Source: Hyphomicrobiales bacterium (lineage in GTDB: Bacteria; Pseudomonadota; Alphaproteobacteria; Rhizobiales; Xanthobacteraceae). Taken from it: a stretch of DNA of 37,279 bases. The notes beneath the pieces are model-generated. The model ran no database searches, was not told the DNA's origin, and saw only the letters and a list, made by a program, of their open reading frames with translations. Shown here one piece after another: positions 18,296 to 26,811 of the stretch; positions within the stretch are counted from its first letter, which is position 1; the number at the start of each line of letters is the position of its first letter. The position numbers were made by a program, and so were the translations under genes. The DNA lies in assembly GCA_009377755.1 (NCBI GenBank), contig WHTM01000047.1:1-37279 (forward strand), given 5' to 3'.

Positions 18296-18323
18296 GGGGC
18301 GGCTCTCGAACGAGAGCCGCCCC
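18296..18323. terminator. Bidirectional hairpin terminator
   Basis: A perfect 13-bp stem, GGGGCGGCTCTCG pairing with CGAGAGCCGCCCC, encloses a 2-base centre. It lies 38 bases after the Bug receptor stop and 50 bases from the stop of the convergent ThDP-enzyme gene. The downstream tract is only moderately T-rich (GAATTCTT), but the position between convergent genes and the stem stability support termination for one or both strands. Confidence 0.75.
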
Positions 18324-18373
18324 GAATTCTTCGCCGTACAGCGTCGCGACCGCAGCGGTCGCGCCCGCCGATA

Positions 18374-20251
18374 CTATTGATCCTGCATGATCTTTGGGAG
18401 CCACACCGAAATCACTGCCGGCGTGCCGTTACGGATCTGCTGCAGCCCACGCTTGAGGGCCGGGCCGACCTCTGCCGGATCTTTGACGTTTTCGCCGTAG
18501 GCACCGGCGGCCTCTGCTTCCTTCGCAAAGTCCATCGGCGGATCGAAGTAGCCGGCCTCGAGCCCACCCTGGACCGCATAGCCTTCTGGATAGAACTGGG
18601 CGGTCGCCTTGGTGCCGGTGCTGTAGCTGCGATTCTGATAGATCACCGACATGAACGGCGCCTTGTAGCGCACCGCCGAGGTGATTGCCGCGTTGGCCAC
18701 CGAATACATGTAGAAGCCGTCGCCGCTGACCGCGATCACATCCTTGTTCGGCCGGCCGATCTTGGCGCCGAGCGCCGAGCGCCGCGCCCGCGCACCAGCC
18801 GCCGCCGCTGCCTGGATTGCGGAAGTATGTGCCCGGTTCCGAGAACCGCAGATACGGCGGCAAAGGGCTGAGCATCAGCGTCTCGTCGACCATCAGGCAG
18901 TTGTCATCCATCGCCTGACCGATCTGGTGCGAGAGCCACAGCGGCGAGATCGGCGACTGGTTGGCCTCGGCCTCGGCCGCCTTCACGCTGCGGACGTATC
19001 GCTCGCGGGACACCTCGGCCCAGCGGGCCGTGCGGTCCGCAAATCGCGTGCGATCGCTGGTGTCGGCGAGCTGCTCGACCGCGCGCAGCAACTCAAGCAG
19101 AGTGATCTCGGTGTCCGCCATGATCCTCAGGTCGGCGCCGAACTCGTAAGTACCGATGTGCGCCTTCACCGGATCGATATCGACCACCGCCACGAACGCG
19201 TCGCGCCCGGGCTGCTGCGGTCCGGGAATCCACGGGACGTCGCATTCGATCACGACCACGACATCGGCCTTGGCCAGATCGAGATGGATGCTCTGGTAGA
19301 GCGGATGATCCATCGGGAAGCACTGATAGCTGCGCGCTGCGGCCTCGCCGATCGGCGCGCCGAGAATTTCCGCGAGCCGGACCAGCGCCGGCACCGTCGC
19401 GGCCTTACGGCCGGACCGCTGCACCACAATCGCCGGATTGCGCGCCTTCACCAAGCGGTCGGCGAGGTCGCGGATGGCGTCGGGATCGGGCGCCGGCGGG
19501 CGCGTGATGCCGAGCTGTTGCGCGGTCGGGAAGCGCTCGCCATCGCTCGGCAGGAATGCGATCTCGCGCGGCAACACCAGATAGACTGGCCCGCGCGGCT
19601 CCGAACGCGCGACCTGGATGGCGCGGCTGACGACCATGCCCGGATTGTCCTGGAATTCGAGGCGATGGTCCCACTTCATGTACTGGCGCACGATTCCGGC
19701 TTGATCGGCGGTCTGCTGCACCCAGAAATGGCTGCCGTCGCGGGCGCCGCGCATCGATCCTGGATAGGACACCGGAGGCGCGCCGGCGGTGATCAGCACT
19801 GGCAGGCCGGAGTGCCGCGCCGTGTGCACGGCGCAGCCGTAATGTTGCGTGCCGACGTCGACATGAACCGCGGTCGCCGCCATCCGGCCGGTTGCCGCGG
19901 CGTATCCGAGCCCCGCGTTCAGCGTCGGATACTCGTGCGTCATCATCACCAGCTTGGGCGCAGGGCGGCCGAGGGCGTTCGCCTTGGCGATCGCCTCCTG
20001 CATGAACATGATCTCGGAGCCCGAGTTGAAGAACATGTAGTCCACGCCGCCGAGCCCCATCGCCGCGACGACGGCGTCGCCCGCTCGTCGGCCGGGACGT
20101 TGACCCACTTGTCTGGGTCGTTGGCCGTTTTCGCCGCCGCGGCGGCGGCCTTTGCTTCCTGCTGATCCCGAGGAGACGATGGACGCGGCTTGCACTTGCC
20201 TTTGGCGGCGCCTGCGGTCGGCGTGCTTGTCGGTGCGGTACGGTCGTCCAT
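18374..20251 (-). pseudogene. Thiamine diphosphate-dependent enzyme (acetolactate synthase-like fold), two frameshifts
   Basis: Three frames must be joined to give a roughly 620-residue ThDP enzyme. The N-terminal frame starts at ATG 20251 and reads to KWVNVPADER near 20085. The middle frame runs from GDAVVAAMGLGGVDYMFFNS to GGGWCAGAALGA near 18775. The last frame runs from KIGRPNKDVIAVSGDGFYMY to the stop at 18374. The PYR-domain glutamate is in MMTHEYPTLNAGLGYA and the ThDP motif is GDG followed, some 25 residues on, by YQN, so catalytic parts survive. The first break behaves as loss of one base; the second coincides with a 7-bp tandem duplication. Relatives cleave or make C-C bonds next to a carbonyl (acetolactate synthase, oxalyl-CoA decarboxylase, 2-hydroxyacyl-CoA lyase). 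It is last in the HbpS-CocE-Bug-ThDP operon. As written it is broken; consensus error is the alternative. Confidence 0.85.
18767..18780. repeat. 7-bp tandem duplication causing a frameshift
   Basis: GCCGAGC occurs twice in direct succession. Removing one copy restores the minus-strand reading as AALGAKIGRPNK, which matches the usual ALGAK segment before the GDG motif of ThDP enzymes. This is strong evidence that the duplication is secondary. Confidence 0.7.
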
Positions 20252-20313
20252 CGTCTGCCTCGGAGTTAGAAGGGGCTGCGCCCCAGTGGGGTTACACCGT
20301 CAAGAGACGCCGA

Positions 20314-21297
20314 TCACTTGATCTGAATGCCGGCCTCCTCAACCACCTTGGCCCACTTGTCGACCTCGCGGCTGATGTAAGCGGCCCATTCCTCGGACGA
20401 GGCGACCACGGGCTCAGCGCCGCTCTTGGCGAGTTGCGCCTTGAGCTCTGGGGATGCCGCCGCCTTGTTCATCACCGCGTGACTCTTGTCGATGATCGGC
20501 TTCGGGGTGCCTTTCGGCGCCCAGATTCCCTGCCAGATTGCCGACTCGAATCCGGCGAAGCCGGGCTTCTCCGCCAGCGGCGGTAGGTCGGGCAGCATGC
20601 TGGTGCGCTTCAGCGACGTCACCGCGAGGAACTTCAGTTTGGGATTGGCGACGTGCGGCGCCGCGGTCGTGAGCGGTGCATGCATCAGCGAAATCTGTCC
20701 GCCGAGCAGGTCCAGGATGGCCTTGTTGGTCCCGCGATACGGCACGTGCACCATACTGAGCCCGGCGATCTGGTTGAACAGCTCCACCGACATATGCGGC
20801 GCGGTGCCAACGCCGGCCGACCCGTAATTGAGCTTGCCGGGCTCCTTCTTGGCGAGGGCGATCAACTCCTCGATGGAGTTCACGCCTAGCGACGCCTTCA
20901 CCACCACGACATGCGGCGAGACGCTCATATATGCGATCGGCGCGGTGTCCTTCACCAGGTCGTAGTTGATGTTCTTGAACAGGCTCATGCTGATGGCCTG
21001 AGCAATGCCGCCGACGCCGAGCGTGTAGCCGTCAGGAGCGGCCCGTAGCGACTCCGCGGCACCGATGTTGCCGGATGCGCCGACCTTGTTCTCAACGACA
21101 AACGGTTGTCCGAGCGCAGCTTCAAGCTTCTGCGCGAAGATGCGCGTGACGATGTCGAGCGTGGTCCCGGCTGGGAAGCCGCAAATGATCTTCACGGGGC
21201 GCGTGGGATACGCGGTGCCTTGCGCCGTCGCTGCGGATGCCCCCGCGAACATGGTGGCCGTCGTCAGCATCAACAGTGCCAGTAGCCGTCTCATCAT
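20314..21297 (-). CDS. Bug/TctC-family substrate-binding protein (second copy)
   Basis: The 327-residue protein has a signal peptide (MMRRLLALLMLTTATMFAGA, cleavage after ATAQ) and the Bug motif YPTRPVKIICGFPAGTTLDI. It continues with VVENKVGASGNIGAAESLRA, YGSAGVGTAPHMSVELFNQI and GIWAPKGTPKPIIDKSHAVM. It differs clearly from the receptor at 17250 (for example FPAGTTLDI in place of FAAGGPTDI), so the ligand may differ. AAGGAG precedes tandem Met codons at 21297 and 21294; the second has the better spacing. It lies 30 bases after the frameshifted CocE gene and 62 bases before the ThDP enzyme, in one minus-strand operon. No TctA/TctB genes are nearby. Confidence 0.94.
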   Translation of the reverse strand: MMRRLLALLMLTTATMFAGASAATAQGTAYPTRPVKIICGFPAGTTLDIVTRIFAQKLEAALGQPFVVENKVGASGNIGAAESLRAAPDGYTLGVGGIAQAISMSLFKNINYDLVKDTAPIAYMSVSPHVVVVKASLGVNSIEELIALAKKEPGKLNYGSAGVGTAPHMSVELFNQIAGLSMVHVPYRGTNKAILDLLGGQISLMHAPLTTAAPHVANPKLKFLAVTSLKRTSMLPDLPPLAEKPGFAGFESAIWQGIWAPKGTPKPIIDKSHAVMNKAAASPELKAQLAKSGAEPVVASSEEWAAYISREVDKWAKVVEEAGIQIK

Positions 21298-21327
21298 TCT
21301 CTCCTTGGGTTTCTTCCCGGTTTCGTT

Positions 21328-23065
21328 TCAGTGCTGCCTCTGTCGGGGTGGTATGATGGGCAGTTGCACGTAGGGCTGCATCGCGTCGGCGAAGTGCAGC
21401 GTCACCGGCGCGCCGAACACGTCGGCGGGGCGGTCCTTGGGATTGTTGTGGACGAATGGGCCGACGCCGGTCTGCTCGAATTTGCTGCCGGCGGTGACCA
21501 CCGGCGGCCCGCCGTAGTGGAAGTCATGGCCGCGCACCGTGAGCCCGAAGCGGTATCCAGCCGGGGCAACGATACAGGTCGGCCAGATTTCGATGTCGAG
21601 TTCGACAGGCGCACCCGGCGTCAGCGGCCAGGATTCGTCGTGGCTGTGGTATGGCCGGTGGTGCAGCGTCAGTTCCGGATCGAGCTTGCGGTGCGAGGCG
21701 CGAAGCCAGCCAAGTCCGATCGGCGTATGTGGATCGTTGGAGCCGTGGAACAGCACCTCCCGGCCGTCGGGCGCGAACAGCCGCAGCACCAGGAAGATGT
21801 CAGCGTCACGGCTCTGCGACGAGACGAACAGCTTGGCTGCGACCGGACCGGTGACTTCGGTCTCGGCGTCGAGCGGCGGCGTCAGGAACGTCAGGCCGTC
21901 GCCCATCGGGTTAGGTCGCGGCTTGCGAGGACGGTGCGCGACGCAACGCCGACCCGTTCGGATCGAGGTAGAACTTCGTCCATTGCGTGCGCGCCAGCGG
22001 CCATTCGTTCTCGTGGCGTGGTTCGAACCGGTCGACGTGGCGAATCTGGATCTGCACCCGCGGCTGGCTGTCCCAGCCGGTATCGTCACCCTTAAGGAAA
22101 TGGCCGAGAAAGCGCTTCTGCAATGCGACGCCATAGTCCGTGTAAAAGTGGCTCCAGTGCGTGTCGCCATGCACCTCCAGCCACTTCTGCGTCGAGGCTG
22201 CGCGCACAAAGCCTTCGAAATTGCCGCGCGTGTGCAGCCCTATGCCGCCCCAATTGCCGGCCGAGAGCACCGGCACGGTGATTTTTTCCCAGACGGCGGA
22301 GCGGCCGCGGTAATAGTCGTCGTTGAGCGGATGCGACAGCAATGACGCCTCGACGTCGAGCCGGTTTCGCACCAGTTCGTCATCTGACAGCGAAACCGGA
22401 CCGCCGGAGGGCTCGCCCGTGACCGGGCTCTTCGGACTGCGTTCGCCAGTGCCATGCTGAAGACGATAGACGGCCCACGGGTACATCGACACGAAGAAAT
22501 TGCAGAGGATGCCACCGTGGTGGGTGTTTTCCCGGTAGTAGTCGCCCGCGCCCTCCCATACACAGATGGCCGCAAGGTGCGGCGGCTCCATCGACGCTAC
22601 GTACCATTGATTGGTGGCGTAGTAGGAAATACCGTTGAGACCGACCTTCCCGGTGCTCCACGGCTGCTGCGCCCCCCATTCGATGCAGTCGTACAGGTCT
22701 CGGGTTTCGCGCACCGACTTGAGGTCCATGAAGCCGGGCGAACGGCCGGCGCCGCGACTGTCGATGCGGATGCAGACGTAGCCGTCCGGCACCCACTTCT
22801 CCGGATCGACCAACTCGAACACCGCATATTTGTTGGAGGTGTTGCGCGCGGTCTCGGGATAGTCCGCGACCATCTTGTCCCAGGCCGCCTTGAACCCCTC
22901 CTGGAAGGCCACGCCCTTGCCGTAGGGTCCGTAGCTCAGGATCACCGGATACCGCCCGTCGGCAACCGGTCGGAACACGTCCGCGCGCAGCACCACGCCG
23001 TCGTCCATCGCAATGGGGACGTCCCACTCGATCCGCATGCCATCGGCAACCGCGCTTTCGGTCAC
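21328..23065 (-). pseudogene. CocE/NonD family hydrolase, paralogue with one frameshift
   Basis: The reading starts at GTG 23065 (VTESAVADGMRIEWDVPIAM), 14 bases after the HbpS-like gene, and matches the intact protein at 15164-16918 nearly block by block: WVPDGYVCIRIDSRGAGRSP, the elbow VGLNGISYYA and HVDRFEPRHENEWPLARTQW. Near 21911 the frame meets a TAA after FYLDPNGSALRR and SSQAAT. Similarity resumes in another frame at PMGDGLTFLTPPL and runs to 21328. Compared with the paralogue the join is short by 8 bases, which accounts for the shift. The catalytic serine is in the first part, but the C-terminal jelly-roll domain would be lost. This is either a pseudogene or a consensus error. Confidence 0.85.
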
Positions 23066-23079
23066 GGCTGAATCCCCGG

Positions 23080-23529
23080 TCAGAAGCTTTGGGCGTCGTT
23101 CTCTTCGCCTTCCCGGCAGGTCTTGGCATCGGGAAAGACCGCGCTGATCGCCGCCATCGCGATCTGCTCGTCCTCGCTCGACTTGACTCCGGACACGCCG
23201 ATGGCGCCGATCAGGTCGCCATCGATGATGATCGGCAGCCCGCCCTGCGCGGCGATGAAGGGGAATGTGGCGTAGGCCTTGTGCCGTCCCTCGATCCAGC
23301 GCTCCCATACCACGCTCGGCCGGCAGGTCATCGCCGAGGTGGTGGCCTTGGCGATTGCGATCTGGTCGTTGCCCGGCCGGGCGCCGTCCATCCGGTGCAC
23401 GGCGACGATGCGCCCACCGTCATTGAGGATGGCGATCACCACCTCCCACTTGTTGCGCCTTGCCTCTTCCTCGGCGACTGCCATGAGCTTCTTGGCGTCG
23501 TCGAGAGTCAGCGCAGGTTTCATTCGCAC
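23080..23529 (-). CDS. HbpS/GlcG-like (DUF336) protein
   Basis: The product of about 149 residues belongs to the HbpS/GlcG/PduO-C family: LTLDDAKKLMAVAEEEARRN, VVIAILNDGGRIVAVHRMDG, PFIAAQGGLPIIIDGDLIGA then IGVSGVKSSEDEQIAMAA. Members bind haem or cobalamin, or act as accessory proteins in glycolate and aromatic catabolism; their exact role is often unclear. GTG 23529 has GGAGG six bases ahead and is preferred to ATG 23523, which gives MKPALTLDD. It is the first gene of the minus-strand operon with CocE, Bug and ThDP genes. It is divergent from the acyl-CoA dehydrogenase operon across the 59-bp dyad. Confidence 0.88.
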   Translation of the reverse strand: MRMKPALTLDDAKKLMAVAEEEARRNKWEVVIAILNDGGRIVAVHRMDGARPGNDQIAIAKATTSAMTCRPSVVWERWIEGRHKAYATFPFIAAQGGLPIIIDGDLIGAIGVSGVKSSEDEQIAMAAISAVFPDAKTCREGEENDAQSF

Positions 23530-23601
23530 GGCATTCCTCCCGGTATTCTTACGTCGGCTTTGGTTCATCGTGCACCGCCGGGAAAGCAGGCGTCAAGAAC
23601 A

Positions 23602-23660
23602 CGGAATTCCGTTCTACAGAATGGAATCCAATCGATTCCATTTGGTAGAATTGAATTCCG
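23602..23660. promoter_or_regulatory. 59-bp near-perfect dyad in the divergent promoter region, candidate IclR operator
   Basis: Two 27-base arms (23602-23628 and 23634-23660) are inverted repeats around a 5-base centre, CAATC. They match at 23 of 27 positions; the four mismatches fall in two adjacent pairs. Each arm contains CGGAATTC, TTCTAC and AATGGAATC in the same order. The block is A/T-rich against GC-rich surroundings and sits between the start at 23529 (minus) and the start at 23727 (plus). Two IclR regulators are encoded in the plus-strand operon, and IclR proteins bind dyads of this sort, so it is a likely shared operator. Transcribed as RNA it would also form a long hairpin. Confidence 0.75.
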
Positions 23661-23726
23661 GAAGCTTGACGGCCCGCCGGCCCGCGCGTCATGGTTCGCA
23701 ACCGAAAACGCAGGCCGAGAGAGGCG

Positions 23727-24860
23727 ATGGACTTCGCACTATCCACCGAACACCAGCAGGTGCGCGATCTGGTTCGGAAATTCTGCCAGTCCGAAATCGC
23801 TCCCTTGGTTCAGCATGCCGAAGAGACCGAGACGTTCCCGACCGAAATTTTCCGCAAGTGGGGCGACCTTGGCTTGTTCGGCATGCGCTATCCGGTGGAG
23901 GACGGCGGCTCCGGGATGGACAAGATCGCGGACTGCATCGTGCGCGAAGAGCTAAGCGCCATGGCGCAGTCCTTCGCCACCAGCTGGTCGGCGCACTCCC
24001 ATCTCGCGCTGTGGCCGGTATGGCGCGCCGGCACGCCCGACCAGAAGGAACGCTATTTCCGCGCGGGTCTTGAGGGCCGCAAGATCGGCGCGTTCGCGCT
24101 GAGCGAGCCCGATACCGGATCGAACATCCGCGAGTTGAAGACCAAGGCCGTGAAGGTCCCTGGCGGCTACCGGCTGCGGGGGAGCAAGCTCTACATCTCG
24201 AACGCGCCGATCGCGAACTTCATGCTGGTGGCCGCGCGCACCTTGCCGGACCTGACCAGCGAGGCCATCAGCCTGTTCGTCGTCGACCTGCCGCATTCCG
24301 AAATCGCGATCTCCAAGCTCAAGAAGGAGGGCATCCGCGCGTCGGAAACCGGCCTGATCCAGTTCGACGACGCGTTCGTTCCGGACGATGCGCTGCTGGG
24401 CGGCCGCGAGGGAAGCTATCCGGTCATCCTCGACTCGCTCTCGGAAAACCGCGTCGGCGTCTCCGCCAACGCCGTCGGCATGGCGCGCGGCGCGTTCGAG
24501 GCGGCGCTCGATTTCGCCAAGACGCGCCTGGTTTCGGGCAAGCCGATCCTCAACTTCCAGGCGATCGGTCACCGGCTGGCCGACATGGCGGCCGAAATCG
24601 ATTCGGCGCGCTGCATGGTCTACTACGGAGCCTGGTGCGTGGATCGGAACGCGCTGGACTATGCAACGGCCGCCAAGGTCAAGCTGATCGCCACCGAGAC
24701 CGCCGTGCGCGTGACCGAGAACGCCATTCGTATTCTCGGCGGCGCCGGCATCATGCGCGAGTATCCGGTCGGGCGTTTCCACCGGGACTCGCTTGTGTAC
24801 ATCATCGGCGACGGCACCTCCGACATCCAGCGCAACATCATCGCGCGGTCGTTCCGCTGA
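23727..24860 (+). CDS. Acyl-CoA dehydrogenase
   Basis: The 377-residue flavoprotein dehydrogenates an acyl-CoA at the alpha-beta bond. ATG 23727 has GAGAGG just upstream; an open frame from 23691 lacks family similarity. It has the N-terminal helical domain (STEHQQVRDLVRKFCQSEIA), the FAD/substrate strand domain (IGAFALSEPDTGSNIRELKT) and the C-terminal helical domain with AIRILGGAGIMREYPVGRFH. At the site where medium-chain dehydrogenases place the catalytic glutamate (YEGTS), this protein reads GDGTSDIQR, so an aspartate or another residue must act as base. It starts an eleven-gene operon and is followed after 9 bases by the thiolase-like gene. Substrate chain type is unknown. Confidence 0.93.
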   Translation: MDFALSTEHQQVRDLVRKFCQSEIAPLVQHAEETETFPTEIFRKWGDLGLFGMRYPVEDGGSGMDKIADCIVREELSAMAQSFATSWSAHSHLALWPVWRAGTPDQKERYFRAGLEGRKIGAFALSEPDTGSNIRELKTKAVKVPGGYRLRGSKLYISNAPIANFMLVAARTLPDLTSEAISLFVVDLPHSEIAISKLKKEGIRASETGLIQFDDAFVPDDALLGGREGSYPVILDSLSENRVGVSANAVGMARGAFEAALDFAKTRLVSGKPILNFQAIGHRLADMAAEIDSARCMVYYGAWCVDRNALDYATAAKVKLIATETAVRVTENAIRILGGAGIMREYPVGRFHRDSLVYIIGDGTSDIQRNIIARSFR

Positions 24861-24869
24861 GGCGCTCCG

Positions 24870-26021
24870 ATGCCGGCTGAAGCATTCATCACCGGAGTAG
24901 CGGACACGCCGGTCGGCAAGCTGCCCGAGCACAACTGCCTCAGCATGCAGGCGCTGGCAGCGCGCGACGCGATTGCCAACGCGGGCCTTGCCCCGAGCGA
25001 CATCGACGGCGTGCTCGCCGGGTTCTCCTTCACGCAGCCGCATCTCATGCTGGCGTCGGTGTTCTGCGAGTACATGGGGCTGACGCCGGCCTTCACCACC
25101 GCCGTACAATCCGGCGGCGCCACCGCCTGCACCGCCGTGATGCTGGCCGCCGCGCTGGTCGAGTCCGGACAGTGCCGCCATGTGCTGGTCGTCACCGGCG
25201 ACAACCGGCTGACGGGCCTGCCGCCGGGCGGCGCGGTCGCCATGCTGGCGCAGGTCGGCCATGCCGAATTCGAGCAGCCGTATGGGATCTCCGTCCCAGC
25301 CGCCTACGCTCTCGTCGCGCAGCGCTACATGCGCGACTACAAAGTCAGCCCCGAAGACCTCGCCGCCATCGCCGTGAACCAACGCAGGTTTGCCGCACAG
25401 CATCCGCACGCGCACATGCGCAAGCCGATCACGGTCGACGACGTCATGCGATCGCGACCGATCTGCGAACCGCTCAAGCTGCTCGACTGCTGCCTGGTCT
25501 CGGATGGCGCTGCGGCTGTGGTGGTCAGCGCGCGCGAAGCCGCCGATCCGAGCCGCCACCGGATCGCCATTCTCGGCACCGGCCAGGGTCACACCCACGA
25601 GCACATCTCGGCGGCGCCGTCGCTCACCCACTTCGGGTGCGAGATGTCGGCGCAACAGGCGTTCGCGCGCGCCGGTACCATCCCGTCCGAGATCGATGTC
25701 GCGGAGATCTACGATTCCTTCACGATCACCCTTGCAGTCGAACTGGAGTCGATGGGGTTCTTCAAGAAGGGCGAAGCTGGCCCGGCCGCTGCCGCGGGCG
25801 AACTGTCGCTCACAGGCAGCCTGCCCTGCAACACGCATGGCGGACTTCTGTCATACGGCCATTCTGGTGCTGCCGGCGGCATGTTTCACGTGGTTGAGGC
25901 CGTCCACCAACTGCGCGGCCAAGCCGGGCCCAGGCAGGTCGAAGGCGCCGAACTGGCGTTCGTGCACGGTGACGGCGGCATCCTCTCTACGCACTGCTCG
26001 CTTGTGCTGGGGCAGGCGTGA
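24870..26021 (+). CDS. Thiolase-superfamily protein lacking the nucleophilic Cys (SCP2-thiolase/Ltp-like)
   Basis: The 383-residue protein has the thiolase fold: an N-terminal half with RDAIANAGLAPSDIDGVLAG, and a C-terminal half with ISAAPSLTHFGCEMSAQQAF, DVAEIYDSFTITLAVELESM and the histidine block NTHGGLLSYGHSGAAGG. Where true thiolases have the acyl-accepting cysteine (VxxCxSG), it reads AVQSGGATACTAV, so that cysteine is absent. This is the pattern of lipid-transfer-protein aldolases such as Ltp2, which work with DUF35 proteins to cleave branched hydroxyacyl-CoAs. A DUF35 gene follows immediately. Ordinary beta-ketothiolase activity is therefore unlikely and a retro-aldol cleavage is favoured, by inference. 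It lies between the acyl-CoA dehydrogenase and DUF35 genes with almost no gaps. Confidence 0.9.
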   Translation: MPAEAFITGVADTPVGKLPEHNCLSMQALAARDAIANAGLAPSDIDGVLAGFSFTQPHLMLASVFCEYMGLTPAFTTAVQSGGATACTAVMLAAALVESGQCRHVLVVTGDNRLTGLPPGGAVAMLAQVGHAEFEQPYGISVPAAYALVAQRYMRDYKVSPEDLAAIAVNQRRFAAQHPHAHMRKPITVDDVMRSRPICEPLKLLDCCLVSDGAAAVVVSAREAADPSRHRIAILGTGQGHTHEHISAAPSLTHFGCEMSAQQAFARAGTIPSEIDVAEIYDSFTITLAVELESMGFFKKGEAGPAAAAGELSLTGSLPCNTHGGLLSYGHSGAAGGMFHVVEAVHQLRGQAGPRQVEGAELAFVHGDGGILSTHCSLVLGQA

Positions 26022-26023
26022 CC

Positions 26024-26431
26024 ATGAGCAAGCCGGTCCCCGTCCCCACCACCGACACCGCGCATTACTGGCAGGCCTGCGACGGCGAGGAACTGCTCTA
26101 TCAGCGTTGCGGCGACTGCGGCCACGTCCAGTTCTACCCGCGGCGATCGTGCGTGTCGTGCCACGGCGCCAACATGACGTGGTTGCCGTCGGCGCGGCGC
26201 GGCGTCATTCATTCGTTCACCATCGTTCACCGGCCGCCGACCCCGAGCTTCGACGACGATGCCCCTTACGTCGTCGCCTTGATCGACCTGGACGAAGGCT
26301 ACCGCATGATGATGAACGTCGTCGGCGACGATCGCGCCTCCAGCGCAATCGGCCGCCGCGTCCGCGTCGTGTTCGAGGAGCGCGCGCCCGGCCGCAAGGT
26401 TCCCCAGGCCATGCTCGAGGCCGCGCCATGA
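26024..26431 (+). CDS. DUF35/OB-fold zinc-ribbon acyl-CoA-associated protein
   Basis: The 135-residue protein has an N-terminal rubredoxin-like zinc ribbon, QRCGDCGHVQFYPRRSCVSC (two CxxC pairs), followed by an OB-fold with SFTIVHRPPTPSF and VALIDLDEGYRMMMNVVGDD. DUF35 proteins bind thiolase-like partners and help them handle acyl-CoA, as with ChsH2 and Ltp2 in steroid side-chain degradation. The start is ATG 26024; an in-frame GTG at 26018 overlaps the thiolase-like gene stop and is also possible. Its stop overlaps the next start by four bases (ATGA), showing translational coupling to the hot-dog genes. Confidence 0.92.
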   Translation: MSKPVPVPTTDTAHYWQACDGEELLYQRCGDCGHVQFYPRRSCVSCHGANMTWLPSARRGVIHSFTIVHRPPTPSFDDDAPYVVALIDLDEGYRMMMNVVGDDRASSAIGRRVRVVFEERAPGRKVPQAMLEAAP

Positions 26432-26811
26432 AGACGTTCGATGTCCTTCAGGCCGGTTCGTTGCTGGGCGAGCACCGTTTCGTGTTCGACGAGGCCGCGC
26501 TGGGCGAATGGACCACCCTGTTTCCCGAGGACGCCGGCTGCCCGGTGATGCCGCCGGCGATGCTCGCGATGGTCGTAATGCGTGCGTTTATCTCCATCAT
26601 GCGCGACCGCCCGCCGGGCAACGTCCATGCCGGACAGCAGTTCGAGCTTTTGCGGCTTCCGGTCCTCAACGAACGGCTGGTGACCCGGCTACGCTGCCAG
26701 TCCAAGGACCTCCGCAACGGGCGGCGCTGGGTGACCTTCAACAGCGAGACCAGCGACGACGGCGGCGAGCTTCGGTTTTCCGGCGTCATGACAACGCTAT
26801 GGGCCGCGTGA
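26428..26811 (+). CDS. Hot-dog-fold protein, MaoC/FAS1-dehydratase-like
   Basis: The 127-residue protein (MKTFDVLQAGSLLGEHRFVF) resembles N-terminal hot-dog units of two-part MaoC hydratases: a helix region with GCPVMPPAMLAMVVMRAFIS and strands with HAGQQFELLRLPVLNERLVT and RWVTFNSETSDDGGELRFSG. It lacks the catalytic D-x4-H motif of MaoC, which is present in the next protein. The two genes overlap by one base, so a heteromeric hydratase with one catalytic and one structural subunit is likely, as in ChsH1-ChsH2-type enzymes. Similarity is weak by eye; the fold call rests on composition and context. Confidence 0.75.
   Translation: MKTFDVLQAGSLLGEHRFVFDEAALGEWTTLFPEDAGCPVMPPAMLAMVVMRAFISIMRDRPPGNVHAGQQFELLRLPVLNERLVTRLRCQSKDLRNGRRWVTFNSETSDDGGELRFSGVMTTLWAA

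Noticed and set aside
18744-20165. 473-codon plus-strand open frame
   Set aside because: Antisense to the ThDP enzyme; Arg/Ala/His-rich translation without motifs.
23952-25838. 628-codon minus-strand open frame
   Set aside because: Antisense to the acyl-CoA dehydrogenase and thiolase-like genes, which have clear motifs and ribosome-binding sites.
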